Shown in pieces: positions 55,343-64,000 of a stretch of DNA of 64,000 nt. The stretch is from an uncultured Alistipes sp. (GTDB lineage: Bacteria > Bacteroidota > Bacteroidia > Bacteroidales > Rikenellaceae). Numbering within the stretch: the first letter of the stretch is position 1; the number at the start of each line of letters is the position of its first letter. Position numbers and translations under genes: made by a program. Location: the NCBI GenBank assembly GCA_948442615.1, contig CAOJSG010000003.1, positions 1-64,000 on the forward strand, in the 5' to 3' direction. Under the pieces are notes generated by a model. That model searched no databases and was not told the DNA's origin. It saw only the letters and a program-made list of their open reading frames with translations.

Positions 55343-56383
55343 ATGAAACTCAAATTCCTTTGCAGCCTCCTGTTGACCCTATGCGTGTCGGCAGGATTGT
55401 GCATGTGCGGCGACGATTCGTCGACCCCCGAGTACACCTTCCCCGACGGCCCCGGCGGCGACAAGCCCGAAGAACCGGATCAGCCGAAGAATCCCTACCC
55501 GGCCGGTCTGACCGTGACCGAATTCACCGACGACCTCGGCAACGGCAAACAGTGCCTCGGCTTCGTAGCCGTCGTGGACCGCAACGCCAACCCCAAGCTG
55601 CGGTTCAACGCCGTGCATCTGCCCAAGCAGAAGACCCCGACGGCCATCCACGCCGCCTTCGCCTCCGAAAGCAAGGGCACGCCCTACGTCACGATCAACG
55701 CCGGATACTGGTGGGCCGGCAACTCGCTGAGCCTGCTCATCACCGACGGCGTGGTGAAATCCATCGAAAACCAGACCGTCGAGCGCAACGGACAGACCGT
55801 CTATCCGGTCCGCTCCTCGTTCGGCCAGATGAACGACGGCACGTTCCAGACCCGCTGGATCTACTGCGTGACCGATCTGGACAACCGCCCCTACGCCTTC
55901 CCGTCGGCACTCGACAACGACGAGCGCACGCACACCTACATGTCGGCGCCCCCGACGTCGAAATACCCCGGAGCCGAGCCCTGGACGCCCCGCGAGGCGG
56001 TCGGCGGCGGCCCGATGCTGGTCAAGGAGGGTAAGAACGTAGCCGTGGAGAACTACTGGAAAGAGGTGTTCGACGGCGGCGGCATCGGCGGCACCTCGCG
56101 CCAGCCCCGCACGGCCATCGGCGCCACGGCCGACGGCAAGATCGTGCTGCTCGTGTGCGACGGCCGCAACATGCGCGGCAGCGCCGGCTTCACGCTCGCC
56201 GAACTGGCCGACAAGCTGATCGCCCTGGGCGTGGTCAACGCCGTCAACCTCGACGGCGGCGGCTCGTCGACGATCGTAGGCGCCGAAGGCAAGGTGCTCA
56301 ACAAGCCCAGCGACACGGGTACCAAAGAGACGATCGTCCAGCGCAGCATCTCGACCGCCGTCGTGATTACGGAAACCAACTGA
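55343..56383 (+). CDS. Phosphodiester glycosidase family protein (NAGPA/DUF2233)
   Basis: TINAGYW, AVGGGPMLVKEGK, QPRTAIGATADGKIVLLVCDGRN, AVNLDGGGSSTIV. Confidence 0.92.
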   Translation: MKLKFLCSLLLTLCVSAGLCMCGDDSSTPEYTFPDGPGGDKPEEPDQPKNPYPAGLTVTEFTDDLGNGKQCLGFVAVVDRNANPKLRFNAVHLPKQKTPTAIHAAFASESKGTPYVTINAGYWWAGNSLSLLITDGVVKSIENQTVERNGQTVYPVRSSFGQMNDGTFQTRWIYCVTDLDNRPYAFPSALDNDERTHTYMSAPPTSKYPGAEPWTPREAVGGGPMLVKEGKNVAVENYWKEVFDGGGIGGTSRQPRTAIGATADGKIVLLVCDGRNMRGSAGFTLAELADKLIALGVVNAVNLDGGGSSTIVGAEGKVLNKPSDTGTKETIVQRSISTAVVITETN

Positions 56384-56399
56384 TCCCCCGAAAGATAAC

Positions 56400-57719
56400 A
56401 TGAAGAAACTGTTCCTGATCCTCTGTGCGGCCTGCGCCGCCTGCGCCTGCGCCCCGACCGCGCCCCAGCCGGAGAAGCGGCTCTACATGTGGTTCGACTG
56501 CGAGGCCAACTTCGCCCTGGCGAACGATCCCGATTCGATCCGCCACTACCTCGGCAAATGCCGCGAGGCCGGCTTCACCGACGCCGTAGTCGACGTGAAG
56601 TCGATCATGGGCGAAACGGTCTACCCGAGCGCCTACGCCCCCTTCATGCACGAATGGGACGGCGTCGAGCGCCCCGAGACCTACGACGTGCTGGACCACT
56701 TCATCCGCATCGGCCACGAACTGGGCATGCGCGTGTACGGCTCGCTGAACATCTTCGCCGGCGGCCACAACTACTTCGACCGCGGCATCATTTACGACGA
56801 TCACGCCGACTGGCAGTCGCAGGTCTCGACGCCCGAGGGCATCGTCCCCATCAGCACGATCAAGACCAACTACAACGGCATGCTCAACCCGGCCGACCCC
56901 GAAGTGCGCAAATACGAGCTGGACATCCTCCGGGAGTTCGCCGAGCGGTACCCCGAGGTCGACGGCGTGATCTTCGACCGGCTGCGCTACGACGACATCA
57001 CGTCGGACTTCAGCCCCCTCTCGAAGCAGCTCTTCGAAACCTACATCGGCGCCGAGGTGACCCGCTTCCCCGAGGACATCCTCTACTGGCAGCAGAACGA
57101 GGCCGGCGAATGGAAATGGCAGCAGGGCCCGCTCTTCCGCAAATGGATCGAGTGGCGCGCCGGCGTCATCAAATCGTTCGTCGAGGAGAGCCACGCGGCA
57201 CTCAAGGCCATCAATCCCGACCTCCGGATCGGCGACTACACGGGCGCCTGGTACCCGACCTACTACTACGTGGGCGTCAACTGGGCCAGCACGCAGTTCG
57301 ATCCGGCCGAATATTTCGACTGGGCCACGCCCGAATACCGCAACACGGGCTACGCCGAGCTGCTGGACGTCTACATGACCGGCCTCTACTACACGCTCGT
57401 CACCAAAGACGAGGTCGACCGTGCCAACGGCACCGTGGGCCGGCGCACGGAGGCGGGCATGACCGACGAACAGAGCTACTGGTACTGCGTGGAGGGCGGC
57501 GCCGAATGGGCGCGCAGGCTCACCTGCGGTGCGGCGCCCCTGATCGGATCGCTCTACGTCGAGCAGTACGACGGCGATGCGGAGCAGTTCGGCCGCGCCG
57601 TGGCCGAAGCGCTGCGGCAGACCGACGGACTGATGATCTTCGACGTCATGCACATCATCAAACGCGACTGGTGGCAGCCCCTGGCCGAGGGGATCGCCGC
57701 CGCCGAAACGAGCAAGTAA
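56400..57719 (+). CDS. GHL10-like (DUF187) putative glycosyl hydrolase, lipoprotein
   Basis: KRLYMWFDCEANFALANDPDSIRHYLGKCREAGFTDAVVDVKSIMGETVYPSAYAP; ADPEVRKYELDILREFAERYPEVDGVIFDRLRYDD. Confidence 0.83.
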   Translation: MKKLFLILCAACAACACAPTAPQPEKRLYMWFDCEANFALANDPDSIRHYLGKCREAGFTDAVVDVKSIMGETVYPSAYAPFMHEWDGVERPETYDVLDHFIRIGHELGMRVYGSLNIFAGGHNYFDRGIIYDDHADWQSQVSTPEGIVPISTIKTNYNGMLNPADPEVRKYELDILREFAERYPEVDGVIFDRLRYDDITSDFSPLSKQLFETYIGAEVTRFPEDILYWQQNEAGEWKWQQGPLFRKWIEWRAGVIKSFVEESHAALKAINPDLRIGDYTGAWYPTYYYVGVNWASTQFDPAEYFDWATPEYRNTGYAELLDVYMTGLYYTLVTKDEVDRANGTVGRRTEAGMTDEQSYWYCVEGGAEWARRLTCGAAPLIGSLYVEQYDGDAEQFGRAVAEALRQTDGLMIFDVMHIIKRDWWQPLAEGIAAAETSK

Positions 57720-57754
57720 CACCCCACTTAATAAACTAACTTAAATGCAATTCT

Positions 57755-60700
57755 ATGAAAGAGTTTCTCTCTAATTTCTGGAATTCCCCGGCAGTGAGGT
57801 CGTGTCTGGTGACACTGGCTTTGCTGTTGGCCGGTAAGGGCACAGCCCTGGCACAGCCGACCGTCAGGGGTACGGTAACCGACGAAAGCGGCAATCCGCT
57901 TATCGGCGTGACCGTCGTGGTCGAAAGCACCAACAAGGGCACGACCACCGATGCCCAGGGCAACTACGTGGTCGACGTACCGAAAGGCGGTACGCTGGTC
58001 TTCTCCTTCATCGGCATGACATCGCACAAGGCGGTCGTGGGGGGGGTATCTCCACGCTCGACATCACGCTTAAGGAGGATGCCGCCCGCCTGGACGAGGT
58101 GGTGGTGATCGGCTACGGCAACCAGCGCCGCGCCGACGTCACGGCCGCCGTATCGCAAATGGACGGCAAGGAGCTGCAGAAGATGCCCATGACCAATATC
58201 TCGCAGGGTCTCGCAGGCCGCATGACCGGTCTGATCTCGTTGCAGAGCTCGGGACAGCCGGGCGAGGACCAGGCCTCGATGACCATCCGCGGCGCCAAGT
58301 CGGGAATCCTCTACATCGTCGACGGCATTCCGCGTTCGATCAACGACATCGACCCCAACGACGTCGAGTCGGTCACGCTGCTCAAGGACGGCGCGGCCGT
58401 GGCGGTCTACGGTCTGCAGGGTGCCGGCGGCGTCATGATCGTGACGACCAAGAAGGGCAAGCAGGGCACCATGTCGCTCACCTACAAAGGTTCGTACGGC
58501 GCCTCGTTCAACACCTCCTATCCCGAGTTCCTCGACGGTCCGGGCTACGCCTATTGGTACAACAAGGCGCTCGAGCTGGACGGCAAGGATCCCATCTTCA
58601 CCGCGCAGCACGTCGCCATGATGAAGCAGGGCAAAGGCGGCTGGGGCAACACCAACTGGTTCGACGAGATCTTCGGCACCGGCACCACCCAGCAGCACAG
58701 TATCACCTCGACCGGCGGCAGCGAACGCTTCAACTATTTCGCATCGCTGGGCTACATGAACCAGCAGGGTAACATCAAGAACTTCGACTACGACCGCTAC
58801 AACATCCGTACGAACCTCGAAGCGAAGATCGCCAACAACCTCACCTTCACGCTGGGCATCGCCGGTCAGATCGGCGACCGCCACGCCCCGGGCTTCGCCG
58901 CCGGCGGCACCGCCAGCTCGCAGGTATCGTCCGCTCCGTGGCTCTCGATCGCCGAGCAGGCCGCCTACGCGCACCCCTATCTGCCGCTGACCTACGACGG
59001 ACTGCCCGCCGCCAGCCAGAACAACTACGGCAACACGATCAACCCCGTGGCCGCGACCGAGCTGTCGGGCTATTCGAAGTCGCAGACCGTCGCCATCCAG
59101 ACCAATGCCGCGCTGCAGTGGGATCTGCCGTGGGTCAAGGGACTCCGGCTGAAGGTCATGGGTTCGTACGACCGTTCGGCCACCACGTCCAAGATCCTCT
59201 CCACGCCCTACTTCGTCATGGCTGCCAGCGTCCCCAACGCCGACACCCAGGACATCACCTACCGCAAGGCTTCCGACCCGCGCAACAACGCCAACGTCAG
59301 CACCGGCAAGAAGACCAACAACCTGACCGAAGGCTACACGCAGTGGCGCCGCATCACCTCGCAGGCCAGCATCTCCTACGACAATACCTTCGCCGAGAAG
59401 CATAACGTCAGCCTGCTGGCGCTGCTGGAGACGCGCGACTACAAGACCAACAAGTTCTCCGCCGGCGGCAAGGACATCCCCTTCAAGGAGCTGCCCGAAC
59501 TGGACTACGCCACGACGCCCGCCGACAAGCCGATCGGCGGCAGCAGCGACGCCAACCGCCGCGTGGGTCTGGCATTCCGCGCCCAGTACAACTACGCCGA
59601 CAAGTACCTGGCCGAGTTCTCGGGCCGCTACGACGGATCGTACAAGTTCATCGGCAACATCGGCGGCAAGCGCTGGGGCTTCTTCCCCTCGGTTTCGCTC
59701 GGATGGCGCATCTCGGAGGAGAGCTTCTTCCAGCCGCTGCGCAAGGCCGTCGACAACCTGAAGATCCGCGCATCGTTCGGTTCGCTGGGCGACGACGCCG
59801 GCTCGACCGCCTACGCCTATCTGAGCACCTACGGCAACGTGGCCACCCATCCCAACGTGGTGCTGGGCGGCGCAGGCCAGAACGGCATCATGACCTCGCT
59901 GGTCGCCAACGAGCTGCTCACCTGGGAGCGCAACTACTCCTATAACGTCGGCTTCGACCTGGCGATGTGGAACGGCAAGCTGGGCATCGAGTTCGACGCG
60001 TTCTACAACTACATCTTCGACATCCTCGCCCCGAACAGCGGCAAACCGGCCTCGATGGGCGGCTACTACCCCTCGTACGTCAACAACAACGCACAGGACG
60101 TGCGCGGTATCGACGTGAAACTCACGCACCGCAACCGCATCGGCAAGGACTTCACCTACGGCGTGACGGTCAACATGACCTGGGCCAAGGACCGCTGGAT
60201 CAAGTACCAGGATTCGCCCAACACGCCCGACTACGCCAAGCACCTGGGCCACTCGCGCTACATGTCGATGGGCTACATCGCCGACGGCCTGTTCCAGAGC
60301 GAGGAGGAGATCGACAACTCGCCCTACATCGTGGGCATGCGTCCGCAGGTGGGCGACATCAAGTACAAGGACCTCAACGGCGACGGCGTGATCTCCTACG
60401 CTCAGGACCGCGCCTACATCGGCCGCGGCCAGCGCCCGCAGTTCAACGGCAGCATCAACCTCAACGCCGCATGGAAAGGCATCGAGTTCGACGTGCTGTT
60501 CGTCGGCGCCGCGCTGTGCGACGTCTCGCTCATGGGTACGTGGTACAACTGGAACGAGGACTCGACGATCTTCACCCGTCCGTTCAAGGCGGGCGCCAAC
60601 TCGCCCCGCTACCTGGTCGAGAACTCCTGGACGCCCGATCACCGCAACGCCGAATATCCGCGTCTGTCGCTCACGCCGCCCAACAGCAGCAACGCCCACG

Positions 60701-60945
60701 CCTCGACGTTCTGGTACCGCGACGGCAAGTACCTGCGCATGAAATCGATCCATCTGGGCTACTCGCTGCCCAAGAAGTGGATCGGCAAGCTGCGCATGGA
60801 GAAAGTGAAGGTCTACATCGAAGGCAACAACCTGCTCACCTGGTCGGGACTGCCCGAGGGCATCGATCCCGAGTGGCCCGCCGTGACCAACGGATACTAT
60901 CCGCAGCAGCGCACGGTCGTAGGCGGTCTGGAGATCACGTTCTAA
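57755..60945 (+). pseudogene. SusC/RagA-family TonB-dependent transporter, interrupted by a -1/+2 frameshift at a G8 tract (58039-58046); possibly phase-variable OFF state
   Basis: ORF 57755-58108 carries signal peptide and CarboxypepD_reg-like domain; ORF 58099-60945 carries the plug and barrel. One added G (or two removed) gives GGT ATC TCC ACG CTC GAC ATC ACG CTT AAG GAG GAT...LDEVVVIGYGNQRR, restoring one ORF. Confidence 0.9.
58039..58046 (+). repeat. G8 homopolymer tract at SusC frameshift
   Basis: gtcgt-gggggggg-tatc read directly. Confidence 0.9.
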
Positions 60946-60963
60946 CCGACAAAAATCAAAGTC

Positions 60964-62631
60964 ATGAAAAAATACATCGTAAATATCGCGTCCGTAATCG
61001 CAGTCTTCGCCCTGGCGGGCTGCAACGACTGGCTCGACATGAGTCCGACCAACAAGGTCTCGGACAAGATCGTGTGGAGCGACGAAACCTATATCACGCA
61101 ATACGTCAACGGATTCTACGCCTACCTTTCGCGCTACGGCAGCTACGAGACGCAGGATTCGCAGGTGGGACTTACGGACGGTCTGACCGAGACGCTCAAG
61201 TTCGGATCGAACGTCGCCGGCACCAATGTCGGATTCGCCAACATCATCGCCTTTGCCGAAGGCGGTCTGGGCGCCCCCACGGCAGCCTTCCACTTCGGTA
61301 ACTGGGACAGCCTCTACGAGCGCATCCGCCGCGTCAACGAGTTCCTCTACAACCTCAAGAAGTTCGGCACCTGGCTGGATGCGGACACCTATACCCGCTA
61401 CGAGGCCGAAGTGCGCTTCTTCCGCGGCTACCTCTACTGGCAGCTGCTCAAGCGCACGCCCGAAGCGATCATCTACGACGAGAACCTGCTCGCCATCCGG
61501 CCGAACATGCCCCTCTCGACCGAGGAGGCCGGCTGGGACATGGTCGAGAACGACCTGACCTTCGCCGCCGAGACGCTGACCGACAAATGGCCCTCGGCCG
61601 AGGAGGGACGCATCACCTCCGGCGCCGCCTACGCCATGCTTTCGCGCGCCATGCTCTACGCCAAGCGCTGGGATTCGGCCAAGAGCGCAGCCGAAGAGGT
61701 CTTCAAGCTCAACTACAAGCTGATGCCCGGCAAGACGGCCGCCGAATACGCCAAGGCCTTCACCTCGGCACGCGCGGGCAACACCGAGGCCATCCTCGAA
61801 TACAACTACCTCATCGGCGGCCCCAACCATTCGTGGGACCAGCTCTTCATGCCGGGCGGCGACAACGTCACGATGGGCGGCCGCGCCACCCCGACGCAGG
61901 AGATGGTCGAGTCGTACGAGAAGGCCGAAACCGGCGGCTTCCCCGACTGGACGCCCTGGCACTCGGCCGAAGGCACCACCCAGACGCCGCCCTACGACCA
62001 GCTCGAGCCGCGCTTCCACGCCTCGGTGCTCTACAACGGCGCCACGTGGAAAGGCCGCGCCGTGCAGCCCTACGTGGGCGGCAAGGACGGCTGGGCCGAG
62101 TATGCCGACGGAACCCCGCTCGACGGCCGCACCACCACGGGCTACTACCTGCGCAAGCTCTGCAACGAGAACTACACCAACTATTCGCAGAAGTGCACCC
62201 AGCCCTGGATCGCCATCCGTCTGGCCGAGGTCTATCTGAACCACGCCGAAGCCTGCTACATGCTGGGCGAGACGAAGCCCGCCAACGACGACGTGCGCGA
62301 GATCCGCAGCCGCGTGGGACTGCCCTACAGCGACAAGTCGGGCGACGCGCTGATGGCCGCCATCCGCCAGGAGCGCAAGATCGAGCTCTACTGCGAAGGC
62401 CACCACTACTGGGACATGCGCCGCTGGCGGCTGGCCCACACCGCCTTCACGGGCATGCGCGTCCACGGTCTGAAGATCACCTTCAACGAGACGACCAACC
62501 AGTTCACCTACGCCTACGTCGACTGCGATCACCAGGACCGTCTGTTCGAAGAGAAACTCTATCGCATTCCGCTGCCCGAGACCGAGTTGCAGAACAACAG
62601 TTCGGTCCGTCAGTTCCCCGAGTGGTTATAA
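60964..62631 (+). CDS. SusD/RagB-family glycan-binding lipoprotein
   Basis: Lipobox VFALAGCNDWLDMSP; VRFFRGYLYWQLLKR; C-terminal LPETELQNNSSVRQFPEWL. Confidence 0.94.
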   Translation: MKKYIVNIASVIAVFALAGCNDWLDMSPTNKVSDKIVWSDETYITQYVNGFYAYLSRYGSYETQDSQVGLTDGLTETLKFGSNVAGTNVGFANIIAFAEGGLGAPTAAFHFGNWDSLYERIRRVNEFLYNLKKFGTWLDADTYTRYEAEVRFFRGYLYWQLLKRTPEAIIYDENLLAIRPNMPLSTEEAGWDMVENDLTFAAETLTDKWPSAEEGRITSGAAYAMLSRAMLYAKRWDSAKSAAEEVFKLNYKLMPGKTAAEYAKAFTSARAGNTEAILEYNYLIGGPNHSWDQLFMPGGDNVTMGGRATPTQEMVESYEKAETGGFPDWTPWHSAEGTTQTPPYDQLEPRFHASVLYNGATWKGRAVQPYVGGKDGWAEYADGTPLDGRTTTGYYLRKLCNENYTNYSQKCTQPWIAIRLAEVYLNHAEACYMLGETKPANDDVREIRSRVGLPYSDKSGDALMAAIRQERKIELYCEGHHYWDMRRWRLAHTAFTGMRVHGLKITFNETTNQFTYAYVDCDHQDRLFEEKLYRIPLPETELQNNSSVRQFPEWL

Positions 62632-62650
62632 TTCTAAAGCATTCGAAGCT

Positions 62651-64000
62651 ATGAAAAACAGTATAAAATTATTCGCAATAGGGCTCCTGCTCTCCGTAGC
62701 CGGCTGCCACGATCCGGAAGAGCTGACGCCTTCGGTCGTCAACATGGGGCTGAACAGCGTCTCGGCGCAGTTCGCCTCCGGAGAGTACAAGAACGACGCC
62801 CAGGCCCGGTTCACGACCCTGGTCACCGACTCCGAACAGGAGCGCATCGTCATCGACATCCCCTATTACTTCCCCGAGAGTTCGACCAACCGCGTCGACA
62901 TCACGCAGATGCGCGTGTCGGCCAACCTCGACGACAACTGCTTCCTCACGCCCAAACTCGGCACGCTCGACCTGACGCAGGAGCACTGGTTCACGCTGAC
63001 GCGCGTCGACGGCACGACGAGGAAGATCTGCATCACGGGCAACATCAAGAAGTCGGACAAATGCCAGCTCGAGGCGTTCGCGCTGCCCAGCCTGGGCCTG
63101 ACGGGCGTCATCGACCAGGAGAAGGCCGAAGTCTCGATCATCGCCCTGGGCGACCTGGAGCCCGCCAAGGCGACCTACCAGCTCTCCTACCACGCCTCCA
63201 TCTCGCCCGACCCGGCCGCCGAGGCGCTGGACTACAACAACGAAGTGAAGCTGACCGTGACGGCCTTCGACGGCGTGACGAAGAAGACCTACACCGTCAA
63301 GAAGAACGTGCCTTCGAAGACCAAGTCGGGCATCCGCGCCGGCAGCCAGAAGAACCTCTTCGTATCGGAGACCTTCAAGCAGCAGTGGGGCATGAGCGGC
63401 ACGATGAACTACACGATGGGCCTCATGGGCGACTACCTGGTCGTATGCTCGGGTGAGAGCGAGATGGTCTACGTGAACAAGCTCACCGGCGAGAAGGTCG
63501 GCAACGTCAACATGGGCGGTATCGACCTGAAGAACGGCACCAACGGCGGCGGCGCCATCGCATCGGACGACGCCGGGCACCTCGTGCTCTGCACCAACGC
63601 GACGGCCGGCATGGACATGCACTTCTACACGCTCGACGACGTGCGCAACACGCCGCAGGAGAAGCTCGTATGGAAGAACACCTCCGGCGCCCGCATGGGC
63701 CAGCACATCTCCGTGCGCGGCGACATCACGCGCGACGCCGTCATCACGGTCAACACCTGGGCATGGGCTTCGCCCGCCAACTGGAGCTCGTTCGTCCGCA
63801 TCGTAGTCAGCGGCGGCGTATGGGGCGAACCCGAGAAGGTGACCATCGCAGGCTGCGGCATGTGGAACGGCGGCAACATCGACGTGGAGTACCTCACCAC
63901 CGACCTCGCGGGGACCTATTTCAAGGCCAGCTATTCGACCAACGGCCTGGAGTGGATCGACGGCGCGACCAACACGCGCACGGCGTTCATCGACAAGGAC
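62651..64000 (+). CDS. DUF5018-like surface lipoprotein, SGBP position (3' truncated by window)
   Basis: Lipobox LLSVAGCHDPEEL; directly downstream of SusD; open to window end. Confidence 0.7.
   Translation, partial: MKNSIKLFAIGLLLSVAGCHDPEELTPSVVNMGLNSVSAQFASGEYKNDAQARFTTLVTDSEQERIVIDIPYYFPESSTNRVDITQMRVSANLDDNCFLTPKLGTLDLTQEHWFTLTRVDGTTRKICITGNIKKSDKCQLEAFALPSLGLTGVIDQEKAEVSIIALGDLEPAKATYQLSYHASISPDPAAEALDYNNEVKLTVTAFDGVTKKTYTVKKNVPSKTKSGIRAGSQKNLFVSETFKQQWGMSGTMNYTMGLMGDYLVVCSGESEMVYVNKLTGEKVGNVNMGGIDLKNGTNGGGAIASDDAGHLVLCTNATAGMDMHFYTLDDVRNTPQEKLVWKNTSGARMGQHISVRGDITRDAVITVNTWAWASPANWSSFVRIVVSGGVWGEPEKVTIAGCGMWNGGNIDVEYLTTDLAGTYFKASYSTNGLEWIDGATNTRTAFIDKD

Noticed and set aside
58099-60945. 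Stand-alone ORF starting MVVIGYGNQRR as an independent gene
   Set aside because: No signal peptide and starts inside the DEVVV linker; it is the 3' part of the frameshifted SusC.
57964-62532. 1522-aa minus-strand ORF
   Set aside because: Shadow ORF antisense to SusC/SusD; low-complexity V/G/D/R composition.
1-64000. CRISPR arrays, tRNA/rRNA genes, integrases or transposases
   Set aside because: None recognised on reading the sequence and ORF track; absence of tRNAs should be confirmed with tRNAscan-SE.

Overview
This 64 kb window is a GC-rich Bacteroidales chromosome segment. The SusC/SusD pairs, the TTG/TAnnTTTG promoters and the succinyl-type arginine genes suggest an Alistipes/Rikenellaceae-like organism (inference). 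About 49 protein-coding genes are supported; I recognised no rRNA, tRNA, CRISPR array, transposase or phage module. Layout: (1) 0-8 kb housekeeping: prfA 3' end, MGMT-like, xseAB, methyltransferase, menA, hemolysin III, relA/spoT. (2) 7.6-15.9 kb arginine biosynthesis run: GNAT-argG-argC-argD-argF'-argB-argE-like-argH. (3) 15.9-17.9 kb DUF4139 protein with an embedded carboxypeptidase-regulatory-like domain. (4) 18-37.4 kb minus-strand sialic-acid utilisation locus: lyase, NanM-like epimerase fused to a sodium:solute symporter, SusC/SusD, lipoprotein sialidase, fimbrillin/FISUMP lipoprotein, metallophosphoesterase, FCD-GntR regulator, second sialidase, sulfatase, and a neighbouring FucP/NagP-like MFS. 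(5) 37.4-51.4 kb housekeeping: polyprenyl synthase, YfhO, ftsX, uppP, truB, queA, half-GT5 glycosyltransferase, DUF4270, topA, C1 peptidase. (6) 52.4-64 kb second PUL: AmpG-like MFS and ROK regulator divergent from a phosphodiester glycosidase (NAGPA/DUF2233), a GHL10-like hydrolase, SusC/SusD and a surface lipoprotein. Best leads: a G8 tract that frameshifts the second SusC (one G from in-frame; possible phase-variable ON/OFF switch), a C9 tract near the start of the epimerase-transporter fusion, operator-like palindromes matching the two resident regulators, and the phosphodiester-glycan PUL itself.
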